A DNA stretch of 48,276 bases from an uncultured Bacteroides sp. (GCA_949289265.1 CASENE010000028.1:1-48276), one strand, 5' to 3'. Positions 15,689 to 24,370 are shown, counted from the stretch's first letter. The notes: generated by a model from the letters alone, not told the origin. Numbers and translations: made by a program.

Positions 15689-16810
15689 ATGGACTACCTG
15701 TTTTTGAGCGCCGGTTTCCTGCTCTCCCTGTTACTGGGCATGGCGATTGTCCCCAAAATCCTGTTGATTTCCTACAAGAAGCGCCTGTTCGACCAACCCG
15801 ACGGCAGGAAGATACACACGATGCCCATCCCCCGGCTGGGAGGTCTCTCCTTCTTCCCGGTCGTACTGATTGCGATGTGCCTCATACTGGGAATGCGCTA
15901 TTATTGGGGATACCCCATCGAGAACCTGCCTGCCAGCCTCACGCTGTACGAATTCCTCTTCTTCACGGTGGGTTGCATGATGTTGTACCTGGTGGGAGTG
16001 ACCGACGACCTGATTGGAGTGGGCTACCGCTACAAGTTCTTCATCCAGCTGCTGGCTGCCCTCCTGCTGACCTGGTCGGGCGAATGGTTCAACTCGCTGG
16101 GCGGGCTGTTCGGCATCCACGAACTGGCCCCCGGCATCGGCGTACCGCTCACCCTGTTCGTAGTGGTCTACATCACCAACGCCATCAACCTGATAGACGG
16201 CATCGACGGCCTGGCCTCCGGCTTGAGCTGCATTGCCCTGGTGGTGCTGGGCATCCTGTGCGCCGTGCAAGAGGAATACATCTTCGCCCTGCTGGCCTTT
16301 GCCACCTTCGGCGTGATAGTGCCGTTCTGGTTCTACAACGTCTTCGGCAACGAGCGGCGGGGACACAAGCTGTTCATGGGCGACGCAGGCAGCCTCACCC
16401 TGGGCTACACCATCAGCCTGCTGGTCATCCACCTGAGCCGGGAAGACATGAGTACGCCCGAAGTCGACTACGCCAACCTGGCCCTGGCCTTCTCCACCCT
16501 CATCGTCCCCCTGTTCGACGTTGTCCGGGTGGTGCTCCACCGCCTGCGGGCGAAGAAGAATCCCTTCCTCCCCGACAAGAACCACTTCCACCACAAACTG
16601 CTGCGCACCGGCATGAGGCCAAGAATGGTGCTGGTGACCATCTTGTTTGTGGAGCTGTTCTTCATCGGCCTCAACGGCCTGCTGGTGGACGTGCTGGGCA
16701 TTACTTGGCTGCTGGTGCTGGACATTGCGTTATGGGTGGCCATGCAGTTGGCCATCAATGGACGCATCAAAGCCCATGAGCAACAGGCGCCCGATTCCCT
16801 TACCAGATAA
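15689..16810 (+). CDS. WecA/MraY-family undecaprenyl-phosphate sugar-1-phosphate transferase
   Basis: A 373-residue multi-pass membrane enzyme that loads the first sugar-1-phosphate onto undecaprenyl phosphate. Family motifs: VTDDLIGVG (about 102-110), NLIDGIDGLASG with the catalytic Asp residues (about 166-177), GDAGSLTLGY (about 230-239) and NHFHHKL (about 297). The frame is open from 15635, but the ATG at 15689 directly precedes the first membrane helix, so I start there. As the first enzyme gene after upxY it marks the start of glycan assembly. Probably HexNAc-1-P is transferred; the exact sugar is not readable. Confidence 0.92.
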   Translation: MDYLFLSAGFLLSLLLGMAIVPKILLISYKKRLFDQPDGRKIHTMPIPRLGGLSFFPVVLIAMCLILGMRYYWGYPIENLPASLTLYEFLFFTVGCMMLYLVGVTDDLIGVGYRYKFFIQLLAALLLTWSGEWFNSLGGLFGIHELAPGIGVPLTLFVVVYITNAINLIDGIDGLASGLSCIALVVLGILCAVQEEYIFALLAFATFGVIVPFWFYNVFGNERRGHKLFMGDAGSLTLGYTISLLVIHLSREDMSTPEVDYANLALAFSTLIVPLFDVVRVVLHRLRAKKNPFLPDKNHFHHKLLRTGMRPRMVLVTILFVELFFIGLNGLLVDVLGITWLLVLDIALWVAMQLAINGRIKAHEQQAPDSLTR

Positions 16811-16836
16811 ATATTTCAACGAAAATACTATTGTTT

Positions 16837-17679
16837 ATGAAGAAACGTACCACCCTGTTCGCTTCGTTTGTACTCCTGGCAGTCATGGCTTTGCTCAGTT
16901 CCTGCGGCACTACCCAGAAGATTGTTTACTTCCAAGACCTACGGCCGGGAGAAAGTGAAATCAAAATGTCCGAGGCCATGGAAATAGCCATCCGCCCGGA
17001 AGACAAGATTTCCATCATTGTCAACAGCCGCGACCCGCAACTGTCGGCCCTGTTCAATTTGCCTTACGTATCCCGCACCATCGGCGATTTTTCCTCCAGC
17101 ACCGGCGGAAGCACCGCCAGCAACCTCGGCAGCGGCAATCAAGGCATCTCTGGCTATACGGTCGACCAACAAGGTTATATTGACTTCCCGGTGTTGGGCA
17201 AAGTGTATGTGGCAGGCATGAAACGCGAAGAGCTGGCCACTTACCTCAAAGACGAACTGATTGCCAAGAACCTGGTCAAGGACCCTATTGTTACGGTAGA
17301 GTTCATGAACCTCTGCGTTTCCGTCTTGGGCGAAGTCAACAGTCCCGGCCGTTATGCCATCGACCGCGACCGTTTCACCCTGCTCGACGCCTTGAGCCTG
17401 GCCGGCGACCTCACCATTTATGGCAACCGCAAGAAAGTGATGATACTGCGCCAGGAAGGAGACGTGCAGCGGGTCTACGGAATCGACCTCACCTCCGGAG
17501 ACCATGTATATACCTCTCCGGCTTACTACCTGCAGCAGAACGATGTCGTCTACGTAGAGCCCAACGGCGTCAAGTCGCGCGAATCTACGGTCAATGGCAA
17601 TACCGTCCGTTCCGCTTCGTTCTGGATGTCCCTAGCTTCGTTCCTGACCTCCATCATCGTGCTGATAACTAACATTTAA
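16837..17679 (+). CDS. Wza-type polysaccharide export outer-membrane lipoprotein
   Basis: A 280-residue export lipoprotein. The signal peptide ends in lipobox LLSSC (Cys about 23). Poly_export domain (about 45-110 and the YTVDQQGYIDFPVLG segment) is followed by a SLBB repeat (VSVLGEVNSPGRY). A C-terminal hydrophobic helix (WMSLASFLTSIIVLITNI) would cross the outer membrane. The in-frame TTG at 16831 is not needed; the ATG at 16837 gives a normal signal peptide. Forms the export channel with the Wzc protein 36 bp downstream. Confidence 0.93.
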   Translation: MKKRTTLFASFVLLAVMALLSSCGTTQKIVYFQDLRPGESEIKMSEAMEIAIRPEDKISIIVNSRDPQLSALFNLPYVSRTIGDFSSSTGGSTASNLGSGNQGISGYTVDQQGYIDFPVLGKVYVAGMKREELATYLKDELIAKNLVKDPIVTVEFMNLCVSVLGEVNSPGRYAIDRDRFTLLDALSLAGDLTIYGNRKKVMILRQEGDVQRVYGIDLTSGDHVYTSPAYYLQQNDVVYVEPNGVKSRESTVNGNTVRSASFWMSLASFLTSIIVLITNI

Positions 17680-17715
17680 TCATTCACTCCCGATTCCTCG
17701 TTTATCCGATTATTT

Positions 17716-20142
17716 ATGGAACTGATACAAAACAACGCTTCAAAACCCGCCGCTCCTGCTCCTTCCGACACCGGCCTCAACCTGCAAGACATTCTTCAGC
17801 AATGCCTTGCCCATTGGTATTGGTTTCTCATTTCGCTGGCGGTTGTCATGGGAGGCGCTTTTGCCTACCTGCTGTCCACTCCTCCCACCTACACCCGCAC
17901 GGCAGCCCTGCTTATCAAAGACGAAGGCAAGGGCCAGTCGCTGTCTTCCGACGTGGGCAGCAGTTTCTCCAACATGGGGCTGTTCCAAGTCAACACTAAC
18001 ATCAACAATGAAATCTATTCCCTGCAATCGTCGGCCGTCATGCTGGATGTGGTCAAACGCCTGCACCTGAACATCGACTACAAAGTGGAGGGGACATTCT
18101 ACCCAAAGACGGTCTATGGCAGCGAACTTCCCTACAAAGTCGAGTTCTTCGACCTGCAAGACAACGACAATCTGTCGTTCACCCTGCTCACCTCGACCGA
18201 CGGACAAGTGTCCCTGCAGGAGCTTACCTATAACGGAACGGAACTGTCAGCCGTCCCCCGAGGCATGCCGGGCGACACCTTGTCTACGCCCGCAGGCCGC
18301 ATCCTGGTAACGCCCGTTGCCCGCAGAGAAGGAAACGAAGTCCCTCCCCTGCACGTCGTCCGTTCCGGCATTTACGGCACAGTGGCAGCCTGTTCCTCAC
18401 GCCTTTCCGTAGCCAAGTTGAACGACCAGTCCACCATTATCAACCTTACGTTCACAGACGTATGCACCCAGCGGGCCGAAGACGTGCTGAACACCCTTAT
18501 CAGCGTTTACAACGAGAACTGGGTGAAAGACCGCAACCAGATAGCCGTCAGCACCTCCATGTTCATCAACGAGCGTCTGGCCGTTATCGAGCGCGAGCTG
18601 GGCAATGTCGACGAAGACATTTCTTCCTATAAAAGCGAGCACCTCTTGCCCGACGTACAGACCGCAGCCAGCATGTATATGGCCCAAAGCAGCGAAACCA
18701 ATGCGCAGATTCTGGCCTTGAACACCCAGCTTTCCATGGCCCGCTACATCCGCAACTACCTGACCGCTGCCAGCAGCCGCAACCAGCTGTTGCCGGCCAA
18801 TTCCGGCATCGAAAGCGCCAATATCGAAAGCCAGATATCCCAATACAATGCCATGCAACTACAGCGGAACAACCTGGTGTCCAACAGCAGCGAGGAGAAT
18901 CCCCTGGTCGTCGATCTCGACCAGTCGCTGAAAGCCATGCGGGGAGCCATCATCACCTCCATTGACAACCTGATGGTGACCCTCAATACCCAGCTGCAAA
19001 GCCTGCGTCAAAGCGAGCAACACACCACTGCCCGCTTGGCCGAAAATCCTTCGCAGGGGAAATACCTGCTTTCGGTCGAGCGCCAGCAGAAAGTAAAGGA
19101 AGCCCTGTACCTCTTCCTGCTGCAAAAACGCGAGGAAAACGAACTTTCGCAGGCCTTCACCGCCTACAACTCGCGTGTCATCACGCCACCCAACGGCAGC
19201 AATGCCCCCACTGCACCGGTCAGAAGTACCATCCTGCTCATTGCCCTGTTCATAGGCATTGCCCTGCCTGCGGGCATCATCGTCCTGCGTGTCATGCTGG
19301 TGACCACTATCCGCGGCCGCAAAGACTTGGAGAGCATGCGCACACCTTTCATGGGCGAAATACCGCAATACGGCTCCAAGGCCAAGCATCGGTTGGGCAA
19401 GAAGCCGGACGCCCCTGCCGAGATGCAGTTCGTGGTCAAAGACAAAAGCCGCGACATCATCAACGAAGCTTTCCGCGTAGTACGCACCAACTTCGAGTTT
19501 GTCACCGGAAACACCCCGAATGGCAGCATCATCATGGTTACCTCGTTCAATCCGGGCAGCGGCAAGACTTTCGTGACGGCCAATCTGGCCTCCTGTCTGG
19601 CCATCAAAGGCAAAAAGGTCGTCATGGTCGACCTCGACTTGCGCCGTGCCTCTCTGAGCAAAGGCATCACTCACACGCATACCGGCATTTCCAACTACCT
19701 GGCAGGACAACCCATCTCCGTGCAAGACATCTTGCAGCACGAGGTCAACGGCCTTGCCCGTCTCGACTTGGTTCCCGTCGGCATCCTCCCTCCCAACCCC
19801 ACCGAGTTGCTGGTATCCGAACGCTTGGAAGAGTTCCTGAACCTGCTCAAACAACACTACGACTATATTTTCATCGACTGTCCGCCAGTGGAGATTGTTG
19901 CCGATGCCGCCATCATCAGCAAATGGGCCGATATGACCCTGTTTGTCATACGCGCCGGCCTGTTGGAGCGCAGCATGTTGCCCGAACTCGATCGCCTGTA
20001 CGACGAAAATAAATACAAGAACCTTTCCGTCATTCTCAATGGCACCGAGACCGCCAAAGGACGTTACGGCTATCACCGCTACGGCTACCGTTACGGTTAC
20101 AACTACGGTTACGGATACGGCGACTATGCCAACGATAAGTAA
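17716..20142 (+). CDS. Wzc-type polysaccharide copolymerase and tyrosine autokinase
   Basis: An 808-residue inner-membrane protein controlling chain length and export. N-terminal membrane helix at about 35-55, a long coiled-coil periplasmic part, second helix at about 505-525, then the cytoplasmic BY-kinase: Walker A NPGSGKTF (about 611), A' VVMVDLDLRR (about 635), B IFIDCPP (about 718). The last 25 residues are a Tyr/Gly cluster with about ten tyrosines, the autophosphorylation tail. The CpsB-like phosphatase gene follows at once, the normal partner that resets the tail. Confidence 0.95.
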   Translation: MELIQNNASKPAAPAPSDTGLNLQDILQQCLAHWYWFLISLAVVMGGAFAYLLSTPPTYTRTAALLIKDEGKGQSLSSDVGSSFSNMGLFQVNTNINNEIYSLQSSAVMLDVVKRLHLNIDYKVEGTFYPKTVYGSELPYKVEFFDLQDNDNLSFTLLTSTDGQVSLQELTYNGTELSAVPRGMPGDTLSTPAGRILVTPVARREGNEVPPLHVVRSGIYGTVAACSSRLSVAKLNDQSTIINLTFTDVCTQRAEDVLNTLISVYNENWVKDRNQIAVSTSMFINERLAVIERELGNVDEDISSYKSEHLLPDVQTAASMYMAQSSETNAQILALNTQLSMARYIRNYLTAASSRNQLLPANSGIESANIESQISQYNAMQLQRNNLVSNSSEENPLVVDLDQSLKAMRGAIITSIDNLMVTLNTQLQSLRQSEQHTTARLAENPSQGKYLLSVERQQKVKEALYLFLLQKREENELSQAFTAYNSRVITPPNGSNAPTAPVRSTILLIALFIGIALPAGIIVLRVMLVTTIRGRKDLESMRTPFMGEIPQYGSKAKHRLGKKPDAPAEMQFVVKDKSRDIINEAFRVVRTNFEFVTGNTPNGSIIMVTSFNPGSGKTFVTANLASCLAIKGKKVVMVDLDLRRASLSKGITHTHTGISNYLAGQPISVQDILQHEVNGLARLDLVPVGILPPNPTELLVSERLEEFLNLLKQHYDYIFIDCPPVEIVADAAIISKWADMTLFVIRAGLLERSMLPELDRLYDENKYKNLSVILNGTETAKGRYGYHRYGYRYGYNYGYGYGDYANDK

Positions 20143-20149
20143 AATCGCC

Positions 20150-20833
20150 ATGTGGCCCTTCCGCAAGAAGCAGACCTTGGATGAAAGCGGATTGTTCCGC
20201 GGCTTCACCGACTGGCACTGCCATATCCTTCCGGGCGTGGACGACGGCGTACAGACCCTGGAAGAGTCCTTGGAGATTCTGAACAAATACGAGAAATTGG
20301 GGATAAAGGAAGTATGGCTTACGCCTCACATCATGGAAGACATCCCCAACACCACCCAACACTTGAGAGAACGTTTCCAAGAATTGCAAACAGCATACCA
20401 AGGAAGTGTCATCCTGCATCTGGCTTCAGAGAATATGCTGGACAACCTGTTCGAGGAACGTTTGAGCCAAAATGACCTGCTGCCGATAGGGGAAGACGGC
20501 AAGCACCTGCTGGTAGAAACCAGTTATTACAATCCGCCGATGGGACTACAGAATATCCTGCTGCGCATCAAGGCCAAAGGTTATTTCCCGATACTGGCTC
20601 ATCCGGAACGATACCTCTACATGAACCATGACGACTATCAAAAGTTGAAATCCAAGCATGTGAAGTTCCAGCTTAACCTATTCTCCCTGCAGCACCTGTA
20701 CGGGAAAGAAGCGCAAAAGAAAGCCGCTCGTTTGCAGAAGGAAAGAATGTACGACTATATAGGAACCGACCTGCATCGGTTGGAAACACTGGATAGGATG
20801 TTGCATAAACCGATGCCAGCCTGCCATTTATAG
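20150..20833 (+). CDS. CpsB/CapC-family PHP tyrosine phosphatase
   Basis: A 227-residue PHP-fold metal-dependent phosphatase. FTDWHCHILPGVDDG carries the HxH metal ligands, LTPHIMED and ILAHPERY are further ligand motifs, and IGTDLHRLE closes the site. It should dephosphorylate the tyrosine tail of Wzc. The frame stays open upstream inside wzc. I chose the ATG at 20150 (MWPFRKK), 7 bp after the wzc stop; the ATG at 20126, overlapping wzc, is a possible alternative and would add eight residues. Confidence 0.9.
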   Translation: MWPFRKKQTLDESGLFRGFTDWHCHILPGVDDGVQTLEESLEILNKYEKLGIKEVWLTPHIMEDIPNTTQHLRERFQELQTAYQGSVILHLASENMLDNLFEERLSQNDLLPIGEDGKHLLVETSYYNPPMGLQNILLRIKAKGYFPILAHPERYLYMNHDDYQKLKSKHVKFQLNLFSLQHLYGKEAQKKAARLQKERMYDYIGTDLHRLETLDRMLHKPMPACHL

Positions 20834-20847
20834 GATGAGAGTAGTAT

Positions 20848-20935
20848 AGGAGTTATCGCTTCGTTTAGGGAGTTAAAAGCCAATGGTTTGCCAACGGTAT
20901 TAGCCTCCCACTCCTCCTAACTCCCTATAACTCCT
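20848..20935. terminator. Imperfect nested hairpin between convergent genes
   Basis: AGGAGTTAT (20848-20856) pairs with ATAACTCCT (20927-20935), and TAGGGAGTTA (20866-20875) pairs with TAACTCCCTA (20918-20927). It lies between the cpsB-like gene and the convergent amidase gene, so it may end transcription in one or both directions. No clear T-tract is seen. Confidence 0.45.
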
Positions 20936-20980
20936 TCTAACTTCTTACTTGACTGAATGCGGACATCATTTTAATGCGAA

Positions 20981-21397
20981 TCAACGATTCAAGTCACGAT
21001 ATTCATGCACGACATCGAAACAAGGGCAAGCCTTTCGCGGTTCCAAGTCCCTATGCCCCACGATAAGAGCATTGGGATATCTCCGGTGCAACTGCTCCAG
21101 CAAATTCCGCAAGGCGGCACGCTGTGCTTCGGTCCTCGTATCTTCCGGCAAGCCGTCTGTCGACAAGCCGCCGACGTAGCATACCCCGATTGAATGACGA
21201 TTATGCCCTTTGCAATGCGCCCCATTCATTTCTTCGGGTCTGCCGGGTTCGATGGTTCCGTCCGTGGGAATAACATAGTGATAACCGCAGCCTATCCAAC
21301 CCAGCGAACGATGGTAGCGATCAATATCCGCCATTCGGAGGGCACTGCCCGCCTGATTGGCAGAGCAGTGCACGATAATCATTGTGATGGTTCTCAT
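20981..21397 (-). CDS. N-acetylmuramoyl-L-alanine amidase (Amidase_2)
   Basis: A 138-residue zinc amidase: IIVHCSAN with the first zinc His, HYVIPTDGTIEPGRP, NRHSIGVCYVGG, and IVGHRDLEPRKACPCFDV with the second His and zinc Cys. It lacks a signal peptide in the chosen frame. I start at the ATG at 21397, which overlaps the stop of the tiny upstream gene (ATGA), rather than the longer frame from 21481, which would run through that gene. Enzymes of this type next to smalltalk and HU-like genes are widespread in Bacteroides near surface-polysaccharide loci; their role there is unclear. Not part of a prophage as far as visible. Confidence 0.9.
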   Translation of the reverse strand: MRTITMIIVHCSANQAGSALRMADIDRYHRSLGWIGCGYHYVIPTDGTIEPGRPEEMNGAHCKGHNRHSIGVCYVGGLSTDGLPEDTRTEAQRAALRNLLEQLHRRYPNALIVGHRDLEPRKACPCFDVVHEYRDLNR

Positions 21398-21492
21398 AAG
21401 CTGCTGCCGAGTGCCCCTCCTGCAGCACCGCTGACGACCAACTCGATGATTTTCACAATGTAAAGCAAAACTTTTTTCCAACCTGTTTTCAT
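21394..21492 (-). CDS. Smalltalk protein (32 aa)
   Basis: A 32-residue ORF beginning MKTGWKKVLLYIVKIIE and ending GALGSSL. It fits the smalltalk family: basic Lys/Trp start, one hydrophobic stretch (about 8-20) and a small-residue GAAGGALGSS tail. The stop TGA overlaps the amidase ATG as ATGA, so the two are probably translationally coupled. The hydrophobic segment followed by a Gly/Ala-rich end suggests membrane association, possibly helping the amidase leave the cytoplasm; this is inference. Confidence 0.88.
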   Translation of the reverse strand: MKTGWKKVLLYIVKIIELVVSGAAGGALGSSL

Positions 21493-21585
21493 ACGCTTTG
21501 TTTTTAGATAAATGTAAATAATCAATTGCATTTCTGATGAGGATAAAGGTTACTTGTCAATCGCCGGTTACCGATTGTCCCTCCA

Positions 21586-22107
21586 TCAACCCAGCGGAGT
21601 TTCTCCACCTCCTCCGGTAGACCCACCCGGAGTGCTTGTTGAAGAGTCTCCTTTGGCTGCCGCCAAGTCCACCGTGGTTTCGCCGTTCTTTTCGGCTTTC
21701 AAGGTAGCCGTTTGTGCGGCACGGCTGGCCACCGGGACAAACTCGGCACGCGAGCGCAAATCCCGGAGGTCGACTCCCGGCGTAAACACGATATTGACCT
21801 CCTTGATGTTGTCGGCAGTGAACTTCGTCAAGGTTTCCGCAGGGTCGCAAGTGATGGAAATTCCAAAGACACCCAGTTCGCCGAATTGCACCTTGTAGCC
21901 GTTGAGCAACATTTCCACCAGACACGAACAAGTGTCGCTCACCACGCCTTTCACCGTGCCTCGGGTAAACACCCCGTTGTGGTCGGCGATATGTTTCACA
22001 AACTCGTCAAAGGTCATCACCTTGGTCACTTGATTCTTGGCATACGCCTTTTCCACGGCCTCTTCATCCAGTGGACTTTTCCATAAGAATGTAGAATAGT
22101 TAATCAT
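21586..22107 (-). CDS. HU-like DNA-binding protein
   Basis: A 173-residue protein of the Bacteroidota HU-related family. Residues about 20-125 have the HU-type dimer fold pattern: TFDEFVKHIADHNG, FTRGTVKGVVSDTCSCLVEMLLNGYKV, and GELGVFGISI replacing the usual GFGTF turn. The tail is Gly/Ser/Thr-rich and disordered. It is first of a minus-strand trio with smalltalk and amidase. Such genes often sit at Bacteroides polysaccharide loci. Function in the trio is unknown. Confidence 0.85.
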   Translation of the reverse strand: MINYSTFLWKSPLDEEAVEKAYAKNQVTKVMTFDEFVKHIADHNGVFTRGTVKGVVSDTCSCLVEMLLNGYKVQFGELGVFGISITCDPAETLTKFTADNIKEVNIVFTPGVDLRDLRSRAEFVPVASRAAQTATLKAEKNGETTVDLAAAKGDSSTSTPGGSTGGGGETPLG

Positions 22108-22298
22108 ACTGTTTTACAGTTTTAAAAAGTTCAATAAAATGTGGTTTTGTCTCATGACAGTAGCGCGCTTCGTCGTTTCGACTCTGCAAAGCTACTTCAC
22201 CGGGAAAGCGAAATCAAATCTGTGGACAAGCGTTTACAAACCGTTTATTTCCCGTTAACCGCCCATTGATTTTCATCCTTCATTCTTTATTTTGCCCA

Positions 22299-22712
22299 AT
22301 GTCCGACATACATATCACCATAAACGGAGGGAATAATCAAATACTCCCCAACGCCACGGAAGCCGTACAAAACTTCTATGGCGACCGGTTGGCCGAGAAA
22401 ATCCTTGCCGACCCTGCGCGACAAGAATCGGCCGTGCCCGCCACGCAGAAACTACTTTTATACGTAGATGAGGAACGTCTGCCCCGCTACCTCTCCTTGC
22501 TCGGCGAATGCCAGTCAGCCGCCGAACTGGCCAAAGTGGTGGTAGAAATGTGCGAAGCAGAGCCCAAACTGACCAAGGAAGAAATCGTAAAGGAGCGTTT
22601 TATCGGGCTTTTGCTTCCGGTGGCCGAAAAACTCACGAAGGGTAAGACCATTGATAATATCCGTGCCCGAATCAACGATGTGCTGGCCAGTAGGCCCAGG
22701 CACCGGATGTAG
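22299..22712 (+). CDS. Small protein with an N-terminal GGNNQ tag, partner of the SIR2-like gene
   Basis: A 137-residue protein of unknown function. Residues about 4-28 form a tag, ITINGGNNQILPNATEAVQN, followed by FYG, which recurs in the next protein. The rest (about 45-135) is predicted by eye to be helical: LLLYVDEERLPRYLSLLGE, CQSAAELAKVVVEMCE, a segment around GLLLPVAEKLTKGKT, then DNIRARINDVL. No catalytic motif, signal peptide or membrane helix is seen. The ATG at 22299 is chosen because the tag begins right after it. I read it as an adaptor or regulator for the SIR2-like effector 125 bp downstream; the shared tag is the only evidence. Confidence 0.7.
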   Translation: MSDIHITINGGNNQILPNATEAVQNFYGDRLAEKILADPARQESAVPATQKLLLYVDEERLPRYLSLLGECQSAAELAKVVVEMCEAEPKLTKEEIVKERFIGLLLPVAEKLTKGKTIDNIRARINDVLASRPRHRM

Positions 22713-22733
22713 ATAATACAGTTTCATTGCCAT

Positions 22734-22802
22734 GGAAGATATACTGCGCGGACAAAGTAAGATATACTGCCCGAGCAAAGTAAGATATACTGCGTGAACA
22801 AA
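22734..22802. repeat. Tandem array, 3 x 23 bp
   Basis: Three 23-bp units start at 22734, 22757 and 22780, sharing AAGATATACTGC and ending in CAAA. A decayed fragment GCAAGTATAATTA follows. It fills the gap between the tag protein and the SIR2-like gene, so it would be transcribed if these are one operon. Confidence 0.9.
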
Positions 22803-22837
22803 GCAAGTATAATTATCCCCCTATCCTTTAAATCTAT

Positions 22838-24241
22838 ATGAATACCCAGATAGACATCAGCGGCGGACATTCGCAGGTAAATCCGGCTGCTACCCACGCT
22901 ATCCAGAATTACTTTTACGGACAACAGGCACCCAGCAGCGAGCCGACTGTACCCCCTACCGTGGTTGTCCTCGGCACGGGCGTGGATGCCGCAGTAGGTT
23001 TCCCCACGTCCGGCAGTCTGATTCCGCAGATGACCGACTGGCTGGCGACAGACGAAGGGATAGCCGTGGATGCCGCTTTGCGCAAGCGGCTCAAAGGCTT
23101 GCGGTTCCGCTTCGACAAGTTTGTGGACGATGCCATCGAACGTCTGGCCCACGACCTTGACCGCGAACGGGATGCCATCTGTGCGCAAGTAAACCGGGAG
23201 TTGGAACAAGATTATCTGGACGACAGGCAGCGCAAAATGGGGCAGCTTATCGTCCGCATTTTCCAGAAAATAACCGACGTGAAAAACGGGGCAGCCATTG
23301 ATGAGGAAACAGAAGTACTCATTCGCGAGGTAACAGGCATTGAGCCGACGGAAGAAACCATTATCGACTTTTCACGCATCAATTATACCAAGACGTTCGA
23401 GAGCATCATCAAGCACATCTTGCAAACCAGTCTGCACGACACGGAGAATCCCATCCTGCGCCATGTGTACACCCAACTGCTGGACATCGGACAACTTCTG
23501 GCGCAGTATTTCTATGGCTTCTTTACCAACAGGCAAGGACAAATCAAGACCTACCTTTACATCGCCTGGACGCTATGGGCATTTCTGGTACACAAGGAGC
23601 AGAGCATGGCCGCCGCTTCAGCGCGCGTGCCTTCCCTACCAATCTACGCGCAGTTGCAGGGTAAAGAGTCATTGCAGGTGATTACCTTCAACCACACCAC
23701 GATGGCAGCCGCCGTCTCGCCGTCGGCCATCTACTTCAACGGCAACCTGACGGACTACGTGGACATCGAAAACAAGAACGCCCTGCATGTCGAAGACATT
23801 CATGCCCTTGACCTTGCGGACTTTTTCCGACACCGGCTGTCTGACGAGATGAGTTTGGAGGGCGAACGCTTAGCCATCCCCATCCCCTCGTTCATGCCGC
23901 CGCTGAAGTTGAAACCTGTCATCACGGGCAGCTACATCAAGACATGGTACCGCAGTGCCGAGGTTCTGGCCCGTGCCGACCGTATCCTCATCCTGGGACA
24001 TTCTTTCCACTCCGGCGGTGCCTTCTTCAACGACATGCTGCGTGCCAACCGCCGGGCGGACATCCTTCTCGTCGACCGCGATCTGGAAACGGCTTGCAAC
24101 GGCCTTTGCACCACGTTCCAACAGTCGGCACACCGATACACCCCGCTCACCCTGCAAGGATTTCCTGCCCGAAAATATGACAATCGTCTGACAGTGATCG
24201 GGGCAGACTTGAGGGAGATAGATTTGAGGGAATGGTTGTGA
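22838..24241 (+). CDS. SIR2-like protein with an N-terminal tag (putative defence effector)
   Basis: A 467-residue protein. Residues about 5-28 carry the same tag as the preceding protein (IDISGGHSQVNPAATHAIQN, then YFYG). Then VVVLGTGVDAAVGFPT (42-57) fits the SIR2 GAGxSxxxGxP nucleotide loop. TFNHT (283-287), YFNGNL (299-304) and ILILGHSF (383-390) take the places of the VTTNYD, HG and GxS motifs of SIR2_2/SIR2-like defence proteins. The middle (about 75-260) is helical. SIR2-like proteins in anti-phage systems deplete NAD; whether this one does is inferred. The G-A-G and catalytic His motifs are not canonical, so another Rossmann-type nucleotide enzyme is possible. Confidence 0.6.
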   Translation: MNTQIDISGGHSQVNPAATHAIQNYFYGQQAPSSEPTVPPTVVVLGTGVDAAVGFPTSGSLIPQMTDWLATDEGIAVDAALRKRLKGLRFRFDKFVDDAIERLAHDLDRERDAICAQVNRELEQDYLDDRQRKMGQLIVRIFQKITDVKNGAAIDEETEVLIREVTGIEPTEETIIDFSRINYTKTFESIIKHILQTSLHDTENPILRHVYTQLLDIGQLLAQYFYGFFTNRQGQIKTYLYIAWTLWAFLVHKEQSMAAASARVPSLPIYAQLQGKESLQVITFNHTTMAAAVSPSAIYFNGNLTDYVDIENKNALHVEDIHALDLADFFRHRLSDEMSLEGERLAIPIPSFMPPLKLKPVITGSYIKTWYRSAEVLARADRILILGHSFHSGGAFFNDMLRANRRADILLVDRDLETACNGLCTTFQQSAHRYTPLTLQGFPARKYDNRLTVIGADLREIDLREWL

Positions 24242-24370
24242 CTACGTTTCTACGCTTCGGCTTCTAATTATCAAACGAAGAATACTGTTAATGAAGAATG
24301 AAATGGGAACGCCATCGAACGAAGAATGAAAAATGAGGTATGAGAAGCGGAGAATGAAAATTTTAATGCG

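Noticed and set aside
20126-20149. Earlier start of the CpsB-like gene overlapping wzc.
   Set aside because: Possible, but the ATG at 20150 right after the wzc stop gives the usual short N-terminus; the question stays open and does not change the call.
20981-22107. Prophage remnant (amidase as endolysin, small membrane protein as holin).
   Set aside because: No phage structural, integrase or packaging genes are near, and the amidase/smalltalk/HU-like trio is a common Bacteroides arrangement.
24242-24370. Small gene in the gap before the Septu-like pair.
   Set aside because: Only GAAGAATGA-type short repeats are present; no frame has coding character.
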